A stretch of 64,000 bases of DNA from Neoceratodus forsteri. Its lineage: Eukaryota > Chordata > Ceratodontiformes > Ceratodontidae. Both the position numbers and the translations under genes were made by a program. The stretch lies in NCBI GenBank assembly GCA_016271365.2, contig CM057453.1:1093226001-1093290000 (forward strand), read 5' to 3'. Shown here in pieces: positions 34,141 through 45,337 of this stretch. Each line of letters starts with the position of its first letter. The stretch's first letter is position 1. The notes beneath the pieces were generated by a model. That model worked only from the letters and a program-made list of their open reading frames with translations. It was not told where the DNA came from and made no database searches.

Positions 34141-35575
34141 GTGGGGACTCCAGACCTGGACCTTTTGCATCCCCACTCAACGCAAAACTGCCTCTCTTCT
34201 GCTCCAGAATCCAGGGCCTGGCATTTTCTGTCAGGATGCGTTCAGGCTGCGGTGGACAAAACGCTTTTACGCCTTTCCACCACTTCCTCTAATCCAGAGA
34301 GTACTCCTCAAGTTCGAGTCTCAGGGGACCAAGATGATTCTCATTGCTCCTTCCTGGCCTCGCAACTATGGTTTCTACCAACAGTATGTTGGCAGCCTCC
34401 GAGACCACTCCTTTGCAAATCAGTCTTTTGACTCTAGGGTTCGTTGGTCCATCCCAACCTGAAATCACTTCACCTTCATGCTTGGCTCCTGAAGAGATAG
34501 AAGTGAATCGGGTTCAATGTCTCCTCAGAGTCTCAGACATCCTTCTGGCTGCTCGGAAGCCAGCCACCGAAAACGACGCTTCAAATGGAAACGCTTTTTC
34601 TCTCTGGTGTGCAAAACCTCTTGGAATCCTTTCTGTCCTCCTGCAAGGTTCTTGAGTATCTTTTGGACCTATCAAACTTAGGTCTTCAGTACTCCACAGT
34701 TAAAGTTCACCTAGTGCCATCTCAGCTGCTCCATGAGCCGGTTTCTTCTTAACTCTGGCTCAGTTACCTATGGTGAAGAGATTTCTTAAAGGGATTCTCA
34801 TACCAGACCCCCTGTTAAGCGTCCAGTTGCAGCCTGGGACATTAACCTGGTGCTGGACATGCTCACTGGAAGCCTTCGAACCCTAGCTACCTGTGAGCTA
34901 AAATTTTTACCTGGAAGACTGCTTTCCTGGTGGCCATCACCTCAGCCCGCAGGGTCTCTGAGATACATGCCCTGGTTACGGACCCTCCATGATACTGTAT
35001 TCCATAAGGACAAGGTAGTTCTCCGTCACTCATCCTAAATTCTTCCCAAGGTTGTGTCGAATTCCATCTGAACCAACCCTGGTACTTCCCGCTTACGCTA
35101 ATTTCCAAAATGAAGGGAACGAGCTCTTCATTCCTTGGATGTTAAGAGAGCCTGATGTTCTATTTAGATAGAACCAAGGATGTTCTGCAAGACTCAGCAG
35201 CTGTTCGTTTTTCAGCACACCGGCTGGGTCAACCTGTCGCTATTAGATGTATCTCTTCATGGTTAGTGGCATGCCTTCGTCATTGCTATTCCATGGCTCA
35301 AGTTAAATTAGAAGGTAGAGTGTGCGCTCACTCTACTAGGGCGGTCATGGCATCCCTAGCGGAAATTACGAATGTTCCAATTGCAGATATATGCAACGCC
35401 GCTACCTGGAGCTCAGTGCATACTGCGTTAAGCACTATGCACTGGATGTTCATGCCAGGCGACATTCCCGTGATGCAGAACTATCCCTTAATGGGTTTAT
35501 CTTCAGACGCTGTGAGCTCTGGCTCCCTGCCGCTTTTGGGGATTATCAGCTTGGTACTTTCCTACTTAGTGTGAA
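34141..35575 (+). pseudogene. DIRS D methyltransferase-like and tyrosine recombinase region
   Basis: PFASPLNAKLPLFCSR and the following ESTPQVRVSGDQDDSH region correspond to the methyltransferase-like domain. The recombinase starts near 34480 (RVSDILLAARKPATEN) and continues over frameshifts: TWKTAFLVAITSARRVSEIHA (34910-34970), then a 139-codon open frame (35155-35574) with MFYLDRTKD, FSAHRLGQPVAIRCISSWLV, the catalytic-type box AHSTRAVMASLAEITNVP and ICNAATWSSVHT. Too many breaks to be active. Confidence 0.78.
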
Positions 35576-35665
35576 TGAGTGGTGGAGACTTATGTCCAGG
35601 AAGATAGGAAAATCGTACCTACCGTAATTCTTGATCTTCTTGGACGAGTCTCCACCACTCACAGC
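35568..35665 (+). repeat. internal complementary region of DIRS D
   Basis: AGTGTGAATGAGTGGTGGAG through CCAGGAAGAT is the reverse complement of D's left end. AGGAAAATCGTACCTACCGT through GTCTCCACCACTCAC is the reverse complement of its right end. The joined point (GAAGAT|AGGAAAAT) marks the expected circle junction. Confidence 0.9.
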
Positions 35666-35834
35666 CCACCCTCCATCCCCGAGCTCACCGCTGTTTGGTC
35701 TTCACTCCCTCAAATCTTTAGGCGTGAGGACTTCTTTGCTGACCCTTCTACACAGATTCCATGCGGACTATCTTATGTCCGTTTTTTAATGTTGGGTTTA
35801 CCCTTTACGTTAGTTGCCTGCACCTCCTTGGTAA

Positions 35835-36053
35835 AAAGGTACTGAGGCGTTGGAGGTGTCGTCGCAGAGATGGTCATTACCGCTCGAGCCGCTGCCGCGG
35901 GCGCCAGTGTCTCCCGCGCGCGCCGTCTTCGCCGACCTCCAGCAAAAGTTTGTTCGATGGGTCTTAGTGCCTCCGCGCCAATCCCACTAGTGTGAATGAG
36001 TGGTGGAGACTCGTCCAAGAAGATCAAGAATTACGGTAGGTACGTAATTTTCC
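35835..36053 (-). repeat. right inverted terminal repeat of DIRS D
   Basis: Mirror of 30393-30590, ending GGTAGGTACGTAATTTTCC. Element C sequence resumes at 36054. Confidence 0.87.
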
Positions 36054-36059
36054 TTTCCT

Positions 36060-38560
36060 CCGGGTCCCCTCCCAGTTCTATACAGACCGAGGAGGAGGAA
36101 GCCATGGCCTCTCATAGCCTAGCTGTGGCTGAGGCTCCTCCTGCGGTGCAGGAGGCCCAGTCTGTTCCATCCGGGGGACGGTGGGAGAGCGCATTGGCTA
36201 TCGCCCGCCGGGGGCAAAGGCTCCCCGGTGTGTCAGACCAGCGGCTCAGAAGGCCTGGGCGGCGCCCGGCCTCGGCCGCTGTCTTTTAATCGTGTTTGTG
36301 CTTCAGCACCATTCACGGCGCCCTGGGCCCTGATGGCGTCATCGTCAGTGCCGGTCTGTCGCTTGGCGGCTGCTGTCGGTGCCATTTGCAGCACCGATGG
36401 TGCTAGTGGTGCCGTGGGAGGTTCTATGGCACCGTCTCTGACTTTTTCTCGCCTCTGCGCCATCTGCGGTGCCGAGGTTGAGCACAATGCCGTGTCCAGT
36501 TCTGGAGCCATTCACAGTTCCGGGCATGGACACAATGCCATGGGGGTTCTGGATCTCGGCGCCATCTCTGTCCTCAGCACCGCTCATGGTGCTGTGGGGC
36601 CAGATGGCACCTTGGAGGTCTCTGGCCTTGGCATTGTTGGCTGTGCTGAGAGTGCTGTCGTGCCGTCTCTGTCCTCGGCGCTGCTCGCAGCACTGTGGGG
36701 CGGGGTGGCGCCGTGTCAGGTTCTGGCTCTGAGACTGCTGCCCTTGTTGGAGCCATGTCCTCTTCTGCCACTGTTCGCGGTGCTGCGAGGGGCACTGGTA
36801 CCGACTCTGGTGCAGCCTCTGCCTCTGGTGCCCTATTTGGTCGGTATGGCAGTGAGCATCCACGCACTGTCTGGCACAGGATTTCCGCCTCCACCTCTTC
36901 GGAGGAGGAGTCAGACTCTGAGTCAGACAGCCAGTCTGGCTTTCTGGAGTTAGCTGCCCACATGGACACTTGGGTAGTGTCCTCGACAGGCTGCAGCCAG
37001 TCCCCCTCTGAGGAGCGGACAGGGACTACTGAGGCCAGGGTCAGGGGTGCTGACCAGCAGGCAATGGTGCAGGCCATCATTGCTCTGCAGCCTAGCCTCG
37101 GAGGGTTCTCTGACCCCTCAGCGGTGGTACCTCCTCAGGTGGTGTGCCTGGATCGCCCAACTTTGGGGCTGATCAGAGCACCCACAGGAGGGGAGGGTGC
37201 TGCTCCCTAGATAGCCCTTTGGGGGCCGACCAGGGTTGCCAGCTGCCTAGGCTGGCTCTCTCAAGGAGGGCACTCTCGGATTCCGAGGGGTCAAGGGTGT
37301 TGGGTTCTGTCCGGTGGCCTTCTTCCGGAACCCACCAGGACTCTGGGAGGAGCCATAGTCCAGATCTCCACTCTTCCCTTTGGTTTCCTCAAGAGGGCCC
37401 TGTTCTTTAGAGGTAGGGGACTGTCCTTCTGGACCTACACGGCCCCAGTCACCTCACAGGGGGGATTCTTCTGGGCGCAGCCAAGGCAGTTCCGGTATGG
37501 CTGTTCAGCTGTCGGCTGTGGGGTCTTCCGGAGCTCCTTCATCGTCCAGGGCTCCTGGTGCGCTCCCTAGCCCAGGCGGATGTCAGTCAATTTCTCTTGT
37601 CAACTCTGTCCCTATCCCTCTGACACATTCTCCTGCACTCCCAGGCATTCTTGGTCCTAGCGGGCCTCTCTTCTGGGAGCAGTTCAGGGCCCTGGCTGCT
37701 TGGTTCCCCGCTTACATCAGGGCCATGGACAGACAGGTTTTTAAACCTCCCCCTGAGCAGCCACCCTCTGAACATTTGTGGTCCTCTGACTCCTCATCCC
37801 CCTCTTCTGGGAGAGAAGACATCTGTCCACATTTCTCCAGCTGCTGATCTTGCGGAGTATCAGCAATTCCTCGTGAGGATGTTGGAGGACCCGCACATCA
37901 CCCCTCCTACTCAAAGCAATCCAGAGCACTCTGCGTACACCTTTCTAGGCGATTTCAGCGAGGACACCCTTGTGGTGCCCCCCTGACCTGCTTCCTTTTG
38001 GGAGGTGTTATTGCGTTCCTGGCAGAGACCTTTTTCTGGCATCCTGCCACTAGGGATCTCTGCCAGTGGTATTGCACCCCCCCGGAGTCCCCAGGTTCGA
38101 TGCCTCGTGCTCAGTCAGGATTGATGCAACTGGACACTCCTGATGAGCTTTGCGCCCTTCACTGTGACCGGCCCCCAGATCAAGATTCCTTGGGTTTTGA
38201 CTTCTGGAGGAGGAGGTTGTTTTACTTGGCACAGTTGCTGCTCTCTGTCGCAGCACATCAGGCCCACTATGTGTCCTATGACAGGTTCCTGTGGTCCAGG
38301 CTGGGTCAGCTCCTGGCCTAATTGCCTGACATGGAGCAAACCAGACAAGCCATTGCACTCTCTGCACGTGGCCTTGAGCTAGCAAGGCACCCAGCAAGGG
38401 CATAGTATGATGCCAGTGAAGTAGCTACCAGGGTTGTGGGGACAGCGATCTGCACTAGGCGGATGGCATGGCTATGTCTTTCCCGGTTGTCACCCTTGGC
38501 CCGGTGTAGGGTGATTACGCTCACCAGAGAACCTAACTCTTCTCCCGTAGAGTGAGGCGG
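36060..38560 (+). pseudogene. DIRS C gag-like ORF, middle and C-terminal parts
   Basis: Ala/Ser/Gly-rich pieces (241-codon frame 36228-36953 and others) built of degenerate repeats, then STSSEEESDSESDSQSGFLE, RALAAWFPAYIRAMDRQV-like sequence and, near 38150, ALHCDRPPDQDSLGFDFWRR and LFYLAQLLLSVAAHQAHYVS. The last part aligns with element B. The frame shifts several times. The role (structural protein) is inferred from position and from the N-terminal Cys/His block shared with other DIRS gag ORFs. Confidence 0.62.
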
Positions 38561-38730
38561 CGTCTATTGGGGCCACTTTCTTCCCCCTCCCGGGGGTTCC
38601 CTGTCTCACTCTCCCCACTCTCGGGCCTCTCCAGGCCTGCAAGGTTCTCCCTCTTGGTGTGTCACCCACTGAGAGCTAAGGGACTCTGTCTCTTAGGGTT
38701 GAAAACCCTCTTCGGGGGGGCTCAGCACTC

Positions 38731-38830
38731 ACCCAAAGGTCATGAATGGTGAAGATTGACACAGATAAGATATGAAAATTACATACCTACCGTAATTATG
38801 ATCTTTCTGTGTATCTTCATTCATCACAAT
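38731..38830 (+). repeat. internal complementary region of DIRS C
   Basis: CCCAAAGGTCATGAATGGTG through ACACAGATAAGAT is the reverse complement of the left end at 29727. ATGAAAATTACATACCTACC onward is the expected complement of a right end that is not in the window, but is close to that of element B. Confidence 0.82.
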
Positions 38831-39132
38831 CCCACCCACCATCTCCCCAGGACCTCAGTCTCTGGGTCCCCTCCTCTCTGTGCCCATCCTGGCCCCCCTC
38901 CTTTCTCCTAGTCAGGGGCGGGGTAAACAGAGGCACATAGGGGGATGATGTTTCAAGGGAGACTAGTCAGGATGGGGGACACTCCTTCTCCAGTGCTCTA
39001 GGCTCCACCCCTGTGGGGGTGGGAGTTGGCAGTTGCCCTCTGTTCTCTCCTCCTCTCTATTTCTCCCGTCATTCCTCAGCTCCCTTGTCATTTCGACATA
39101 TCCTTAACTATTTCAAGAAAATATGTTTATTA

Positions 39133-40182
39133 TGGAGGGGTGCAAAGGGAGTTTCAACCCTAACATCGAATATACATAGTATCAGAGCGGCGGAAGAACT
39201 GATCCCTTGGGCACAGCAGGCGGAGGGGCGGCAGCAGCAGTTGCCCACCAGGACTAGGGGTTCAGGGTTCAGCGGTGGCATCTGTGTACCACCTGTGGAC
39301 TGGCCCATACCTGGTCCTGGTGAGCAGCGCCCACCCTCAAGGGGTGCTGAACATCAGGCCCTTGCATGCCTTGAGGGATGGGATGCCGAGGTGGCAGATA
39401 ACCTCTTTGATGAGGACACCCACCTAATGCAGGCATCGGTCCAGCAGCAGATGCAGCTTGCAACGTCCATGGAGGCACTGTGTGTGGCTCTGGCGGGCCG
39501 AGGAGCGACGCAGCAGGGACACTGATAGGATCCTGTCACGGATTGACCATTTGCGGGAGGATGTGACCGCTGCCATTGACAGGCATGCACAGGTGTTCAT
39601 TGCTCTCATAGCCACAATGGGCACACAGTCAGGTGCCCATGCATCACTCACACCATGCAGTTTGCTATCCACTCCCTGTTCCCAGCATTGTGCGACACCC
39701 ACCCTGTCGATGCCGGGTTCAGCTGTGGGCATCCTGAGCACTCCTGGTGCAAGAATGTTCGGAGTGCTGCAGACCCCTGTGTGAGCACAGTCACATTTGC
39801 GCAGTGGAACCCCTGGTGGACCATCGGTGCCACCCTATGATTCCCGTGGTCAGCCTGCCAGTGCTGCTGGGTGTCGGCGGGGCTGCCCACGCGTCCGAGG
39901 TGGACGTGGCACTGTGCCACAAGACTGATCTGTCTCCCAGCACGGACACTGTCTGGTGCTGCCCTGTGTGCATTGTGTATTTTGGTGGGCAGTGCACGGG
40001 TGAGTGCCCAGCCCTGCACGCAGACACATGGTCCACCTCACACCCTCCCGGCTGCTGTCCACAGGCATGTGTGCATGATGATGCCTGCATTGCGCTGTAC
40101 ACCAAAGTGCAATGTAGCACTACCATACTACCATACTATATATATTCGATGTTAGGGTTGAAACTCCCTTTGCACCCCTCCA
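39133..40182. mobile_element. 1.05-kb DNA transposon with about 50-bp TIRs, carrying a SANT-gene 3' half
   Basis: Terminal inverted repeats 39133-39182 and 40133-40182 are perfect over 42 bp (TGGAGGGGTGCAAAGGGAGT...) and continue with one mismatch. The interior matches, on the opposite strand, 43430-44330 of the Harbinger-like element. Coding remnants read PPVDWPIPGPGEQRPPSRGA, EERRSRDTDRILSRIDHLRE and DVTAAIDRHAQVFI, the C-terminal coiled part of the SANT protein. No transposase is present, so it would be non-autonomous. It truncates DIRS C. A TSD was not identified. Confidence 0.75.
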
Positions 40183-40203
40183 GCCCACCCCCCCAACTGG
40201 AAT

Positions 40204-40316
40204 CGGGGTGCGCATTGGGGTCATCGGCCCTAAGTGTCACCCCATCACATGGAAAGAAGCTGAAGAATAGGAGAATGGGGTGACAGTTAGGACTGATGAC
40301 CCCAATGCACACCCCG
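40204..40316. repeat. fold-back with 42-bp arms
   Basis: The arm 40204-40245 (CGGGGTGCGCATTGGGGTCA...) and the reverse complement of 40275-40316 match over 42 bp with four mismatches and no gaps. The loop is 29 bp. It lies 22 bp from the TIR of the element at 39133-40182, and an AACATCGAAT motif present in those TIRs follows at 40317. Confidence 0.82.
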
Positions 40317-40320
40317 AACA

Positions 40321-41395
40321 TCGAATTTCCTCACTTTTGTCACTGTGGAACAACCCTAACTGATGCATTAAATGGAGTTTTTTGCCTCTACTTTGCCTTC
40401 TTTTTGAGAATGATAATGAGAAATAGCGAATGTAATGCAGCGGTGGGAGCACGGGGGTGATGTCTTGTCGCATTGTAACATTGTGCCCGCAAACACAAAT
40501 CGTAATGCGCATGATGACACAAAGCAAAACAGAAAGAGGATCAGTACTGTAGACAGAAATGTTAAAAACAATGGAAATGCAACCGCAAATGAAAACGCAA
40601 AGGGTAACGCACATGGTGGCGTAAACGTGAACGGTAAGTGAAACGTGTACAGAACCACAAGCAGAAACGGTAATGGTAAGAGTAATGTAAGCGCACAGGC
40701 TGGTTTTCCCCAAAAGCTGTATAGAGAAAGACAGTGAGTAGAAAGAATGTATGCAAAATAATGACTCTCGGAACACAAAACTCAGTAGTAGTAATTGTAA
40801 ATTGCTTATATGTCAGTAACCGTACGACATAGAAAAAAAAATTAAAAATCATATGTATTATCACTTTCCAGGCTAGTTATATACATAGCCCCCATAAGAG
40901 AGCTAAAATTTTTTGACAAAAACTCTGTATCTCGCACCATTTTTGAGATACAGGCCCTCAAAGGCGCGGCGAACGCCGTAATGTTATCCTATGGGGAAAA
41001 AAACAGAAGTTCGGACTGCCATAACTTTTGAACAGTTTAATATTTTTTCACGAAATCTTCAAAGGCACATCGGGGGCCCACGGCTGCATGTTCCTGAAGA
41101 TTTCGGGTCGTCGTGGCAAACCGTACGGACCTGTAGGCGCGACCATAGAATTCCAGAAAAAGCGTAAACGCGCGTGCAGATCATGCTTAACTCCGCAGCT
41201 ATGTATCCAGCCAGTATGAAACTTATCAGATCCCAAGGCCTATGGTTCTTGATCAAGTATCCCAAATTTCAGCTAAATCTGTCAAACGGTTGTAAAGTTA
41301 TTAAGGTGCAAAACTTTGGGTTTAACATGTAAATGGCTCCTCTACCATAATATATATATATATATATATATACACACATTCCCAGAATACACCTT
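40321..41395. other. non-coding interval with degenerate hexamer repeat
   Basis: 40485-40690 is a degenerate 6-bp-periodic repeat (AACGCA/AATGGA/GTAACG-like units, e.g. AACGGTAATGGTAAGAGTAA). It creates long open frames on the minus strand that are not genes. 40860-41340 has no recognisable frame. An (AT)n run sits at 41350-41371. Confidence 0.55.
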
Positions 41396-41979
41396 GGCCC
41401 AGATATTCAAAAGGGTTCCACCATGCGCAATAGGGTTGCGCCAGCACAAGTCCAAAAATGTGGCATTCTGCGATATTCAGCGGGAGGCAGTTGCACCCCC
41501 CAAACCATGCTGAGCAATAACGAATGATAATGAATGTATGCACAACTGAAGGGGAGAACCATGCAAAATGGCACAGTGTGATATTCAACAACATGCACCA
41601 TGCACAATAGGGAGCAAGCGGAAGTTGGAAGCATAGCGAAATGAGCCAAAAATAAAAATAAGGAGAGGCGCAAGAACGCTACAGGAAGGCACATGTTGCT
41701 GAACTATAGCCAGCCACGTAGGCAACACAGACACACAGGGCAGGACAGAGAAAGGGCACCTGGAACCCACAGGTTCAGGGAAGGTGTGGGGAGCATCAGC
41801 CACAATGCAGAAGGGGGAAGTGCCACACAGCACTGAGGCCAGCACAGTTAGATGCTCCCAGTGCAGGGGAAGTAGCAGCCAGGACAGCGGAAGGAACACA
41901 GAAACAGCTACCGGGGGGGTGAACACAAGCCAGGGACATGGCCAGTGCCACCATCCAGATGGAAGCAGTAATGAGGGGG

Positions 41980-43200
41980 TGAAGGCAGGCAGTAGGGGGG
42001 CGTGGCAGTGGAAGGGCCCATCGGCGGTATGCCCCCAACAGGCTGTACCGAGCCAACACTAGCTTCAAGCTGTACAGTGATACTGAGATCGTGGGCTGGT
42101 ACCACCTGAATCGGGCAATTCTGAGGTGGCTCTGTGAGCTGTGAAGTGATGTGATGCAGGCACCCACACAACGGAGCCATGCTCTGTCAGTGGAGACTAA
42201 AGTGACAGCTTGCATATGCTTGCTCGCCACGGGTACCTTCCAGAGATCAACAGGGGACACCACAGGCATAACCCAGTCGGCCGCCTCACGCCACCTCACC
42301 CAATTCCTCAGCGCAGTGCTGCCACATGCTGCAGAGTACATCGATTTCCCCAGCACACCGGGCGGAGCACACATCAAACATATAGGGAGTTCCACGGGTA
42401 GCATATGCCTGGCATGTTAGGGGCAATGATCGCACCCCGTGGCCATCTGCACACCACCTGGCCCAGAGGGGCCCATGGCATTAATCGCAAGGGCTATGCT
42501 AGTATCAACTGCCAGGTGGTGTGCAATGCCAGGGGGTGCATAATCAATGTCTGTGCCATGCACCCTGGGGGAGCACATGATGCCTTCATCTGGCACCAGT
42601 CGGCACTGTGCCACAGATTCGAGAGTGGGGACATCCTCACTGGCCACTTAGTGGGTGAGTATGCAAACCACATGGACAAACATAGGGCTTGGGAGGGCCA
42701 TGGTCAGAGGTGACATGGGTAGTGGCCTACATGGCCCAGGGCAGGGCGATGCTGATTACCAAACTAACCTCCACCTTCTACACACAGGTGACAGTGGATA
42801 CCCACTCCGTCCGTGGCTGCTTACACCATACTGGCGGCCCGCAACCCCATCGCAGCAATGCTACAATGAGGCACATGCCACCACATGTAATGTCATCAAG
42901 CGGGTGTTCAGTATGCTGAAGGCACGTCTACGTTGCCTGGATACCTCTGACGGTGCCCTACAGTACAGCCCTTCAAAGGCCTGAGGGCTATTCCTGACCT
43001 GTTGCATCCTGCACAACATAGCCAACGAATGCAGGATAGCCATACAGGTCAAAGAGGGGACAACTACGATGGGGACGCCAGTGACAATGGTGATGGGCAG
43101 CCCCCCCTTGGATGATGGGACCCTCAACTGCTGCAGCTGGCACAGCTGCACCGGGACACCATCACAGAGGAGCACTTCAGCCAACCCACATAAGTCATAG
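41980..43200 (+). pseudogene. HARBI1-like transposase (PIF/Harbinger), broken
   Basis: Readable parts: YRANTSFKLYSDTEIVGWYH, APTQRSHALSVETKVT, LATGTFQRSTGDTTGITQSA, LPHAAEYIDFPSTPGG (41990-42370), RKGYASINCQVVCNARG and GGAHDAFIWHQSALCHRFES (42490-42650). A canonical intron (GTGAGT 42655 ... CACACAG 42787) rejoins as HLVG-DSGYPLRPWLLTPYWR, then NEAHATTCNVIKRVFSMLKA. Of the DDE-type residues the first Asp block (usually G.IDCTH) is destroyed (MIAPRGH), Asp in GDSGYP remains and the Glu of 'vIERvFg' is Lys. A nonsense codon at 42982-42984 and several frameshifts confirm loss of function. Confidence 0.85.
42655..42787 (+). other. intron in the Harbinger-like transposase gene
   Basis: Donor GTGAGT, acceptor TTCTACACACAG, 133 bp. 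Splicing joins GTGG|GTGAC to give VGDSGY in frame, the sequence expected in HARBI1-type proteins. Confidence 0.78.
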
Positions 43201-43859
43201 GGCCATGTGCAACCACCAGGCAAAGGCACAACCCACAAACACGCATGGACACACACCAGGGTGCATGCCATCAAGGGAAGTGCCTGGGCATGGAACCACA
43301 CTCACCACCAGGATGGGTGGAGGCTAACATATGCACGCGGCAGACACACACACACACACACCTCACCAGACAGGCACAAAGGTAGGAGGCACGCTGGCTC
43401 AGAACGCCACCCCTAGCCACATTCATGTCCACAGACCACCACGCCCACTGCCTGCCATTGTGCATGTGTCAGACGTTGGGCACCATTGCACATTGGCGTA
43501 CAGTGCAATGCAGGCATCATCATGCACATGCAACTTTGGACAGCAGCCAGGAAGGTGTGCAGATGGACTCTGTGTGTGCGTGCAGGGCCGGGTACCCACC
43601 CATGCATTGCCCGCTGAATGACACAATGCGCACAGGGCAGCATCAGACAGTAGCCGTGCTGGGAGACAGGTCAGTCGTGCACCACAGTGCCCCATCCACC
43701 ACGGATATGTAGGTGGCCCCGCTGAGACCCACCAGCAGTGACAGGCTCACCACTGGCCTCATGGGTGGCACCAATGGTCCTCCAGGGGTTCCACTGTGTG
43801 AACGTGACTGTGCTAGCGCAGGAGTTTGCAGCACACCAAAAATGCCTGCACCAGGCATG

Positions 43860-45337
43860 CTCAGGATGCCCGCAGCTGAACCCAGTGTTGACAAGGATGG
43901 TGTCGCATGATGCCGGGAATGGGGTGTGGACATTGCACTGCGCGGTGTCTGCGATGCATGGGCAAATAACTGTGTGCCCCTGTGGCCATGGCAGCTGTGA
44001 TTGTATGTGTCAGCCTGTCAATGGCAGTGGTCACATCCTCCCATATCCGGTCCATCCCTGCCAGGAGCAAAGCAGTTTCTCTGCTGTGACGCTCCTCTGC
44101 CCACTGCAGAGCTGTACTCAGTGCATCCACCACCGTCACAAGCCACATCTGCTGATTGATGCTTGCAGTTTGCGGGTGTGCTCATCCAAGAGGTCATCTG
44201 CCTGATTGGCATGCTGTCCCTCAGGGTGTTCATGGCCCTGATGCTCATCACCCCTTGAGGGTGGATGCTGCACATCAGGGCCAGGCCTGGGCATGTCCAC
44301 AGGCGGTGCACCGATGCCACCCCCTGACACTGTACCCCCAAGCCCATTGGCCGACTGCAGATGCTGCCCCTCTGGCTGCCACTCCCCAGGGCTCAATGGT
44401 GCCACCGCAGTGGCTGCAACAGTCCCACTGTCCTGTACACACACCAGTGCTGCCCCACTGGTGCTGACAGGCACAGACTGGGACTGTGATGACATGCAGG
44501 CCTCCACGGCGGCACCACCCACAGCCATGGCTGCACTGTTACCTGCTGTGTGGCCATCCTGTGGCACACATGTGTCACTGCCCATGACATTAACGACATC
44601 ATCATTGGTGATGGACCCGGCACTAGCCGGAGTCCTAGCATGCTGGGACACGGGCAGGGCCTCCTCCACACCTGCTCCAACAACATCACTCTGGACATCC
44701 AGGCGGGCCCACTGTCGCACTGAGCCACATATTCCTGTGGAGGTGGATGGGCCCACCTCCGTCTCCATCTGACTGGCCTCATTGGAGAAGCCCACCACCG
44801 CTGACCCATGCAGATGCTCAGGAGCTGTAAGGGAAAATAAAGTCATGTTACTGCATGTGACCTACCCTGTTCCCCCCCTCCATAGACAAACCATGACCTA
44901 CCATGCAGTGACGGGCTACCACCCATCTTGAATCCTCCACCCGGAACACCCTCAATGGCGCAATGCTGCATGCTGCCAGCAACCCTCTCCTCCTGTGGGG
45001 TCAGGCGTAGCACCTCCGGCTGTCCCCCATCTGTTGCAGACCATGCTGCCCTGATGGCAGCCACCTTCTCCTTAATCCTCCTCCTGTCTGTGCCCATCTT
45101 CTTCTTGCACTCCTGCACGGAGCGCTGGTGGCTGCCATGCAGGATTATAGCACGCGCCACCACCTCCCATGCAGCAGCATGGGCCTGTGCTGTTCCCTGG
45201 CATCCTCTGAGAAGTGGCTCCTGGTCTAGGTAAGCCTCAAACAGGGCATCCATCTCGGCCTTCATGAAATTTGGCCTCCTCCTCCTCCTACTCCTCCCAT
45301 GACTCTGTTCCTCTTCCTCCACAACTTGCTTGGTCAC
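43860..45337 (-). pseudogene. SANT/Myb-like gene 1 of the Harbinger-like element
   Basis: Two exons on the minus strand. Exon 1 (45337-44902) encodes a basic N-terminus (GRSRRRRRPNF) and a SANT/Myb-type helical domain at residues 20-100: MKAEMDALFEAYLDQEPLL, AAWEVVARAIILHG, SVQECKKKMGTDRRRIKEKV. The intron (44901-44825) has GTAGGT and CCCTTACAG ends and joins HA-PEHLHG in phase. Exon 2 is Ala/Ser/Gly-rich, then PPVDMPRPGPDVQHPPSRGD. After a frameshift near 44145 it ends in a helix-rich part (EERHSRETALLLAGMDRIWE, DVTTAIDRLTHTI). In Harbinger elements a Myb/SANT protein helps the transposase reach the DNA. The single frameshift makes this copy doubtful. Confidence 0.75.

Larger units (their letters stand above)
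30393..36053 (+). mobile_element. DIRS retrotransposon D nested in C
   Basis: A 5.66-kb element with about 190-200 bp inverted termini (left 30393-30590, right 35835-36053), an ICR at 35568-35665 and gag, RT/RNase H, methyltransferase-like and recombinase remnants. Both ends share TCTCCACCACTCATTCACAC and ATTGGCGCCGGAGGCACTAAG-like sequence in inverted order. The family differs from A and from B/C. Confidence 0.88.
29727..39132 (+). mobile_element. DIRS element C, gag-only type, carrying nested element D
   Basis: The left end (ATCTTATCTGTGTCAGTCTT) is at 29727. C is interrupted by D at 30393-36053 and continues to at least 39100. It has an ICR at 38731-38830 matching its left end, and post-ICR CT-rich spacer. 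Its right terminus is missing: the sequence is taken over by another transposon at 39133. Between gag and ICR there is no RT or recombinase, as in B. Confidence 0.8.

Noticed and set aside
36345..37080. Long minus-strand open frames of 168-172 codons
   Set aside because: They are shadows of the repetitive Ala/Ser-rich gag sequence of DIRS C on the other strand.
18511..39132. Endogenous retrovirus or LTR retrotransposon
   Set aside because: No long direct terminal repeats, protease or DDE integrase were seen. Inverted ends, ICRs and tyrosine recombinase remnants show DIRS elements.
39013..39525. 170-codon open frame as an intact gene
   Set aside because: It starts in DIRS C spacer, crosses the transposon border at 39133 and only its later part matches the SANT gene.
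40237..40864. Minus-strand open frames of up to 179 codons
   Set aside because: Produced by the hexamer repeat, the fold-back and AT-rich DNA, with no domain.
43341..43363. CA-dinucleotide run as a regulatory site
   Set aside because: A short simple repeat inside the Harbinger-like element with no supporting context.
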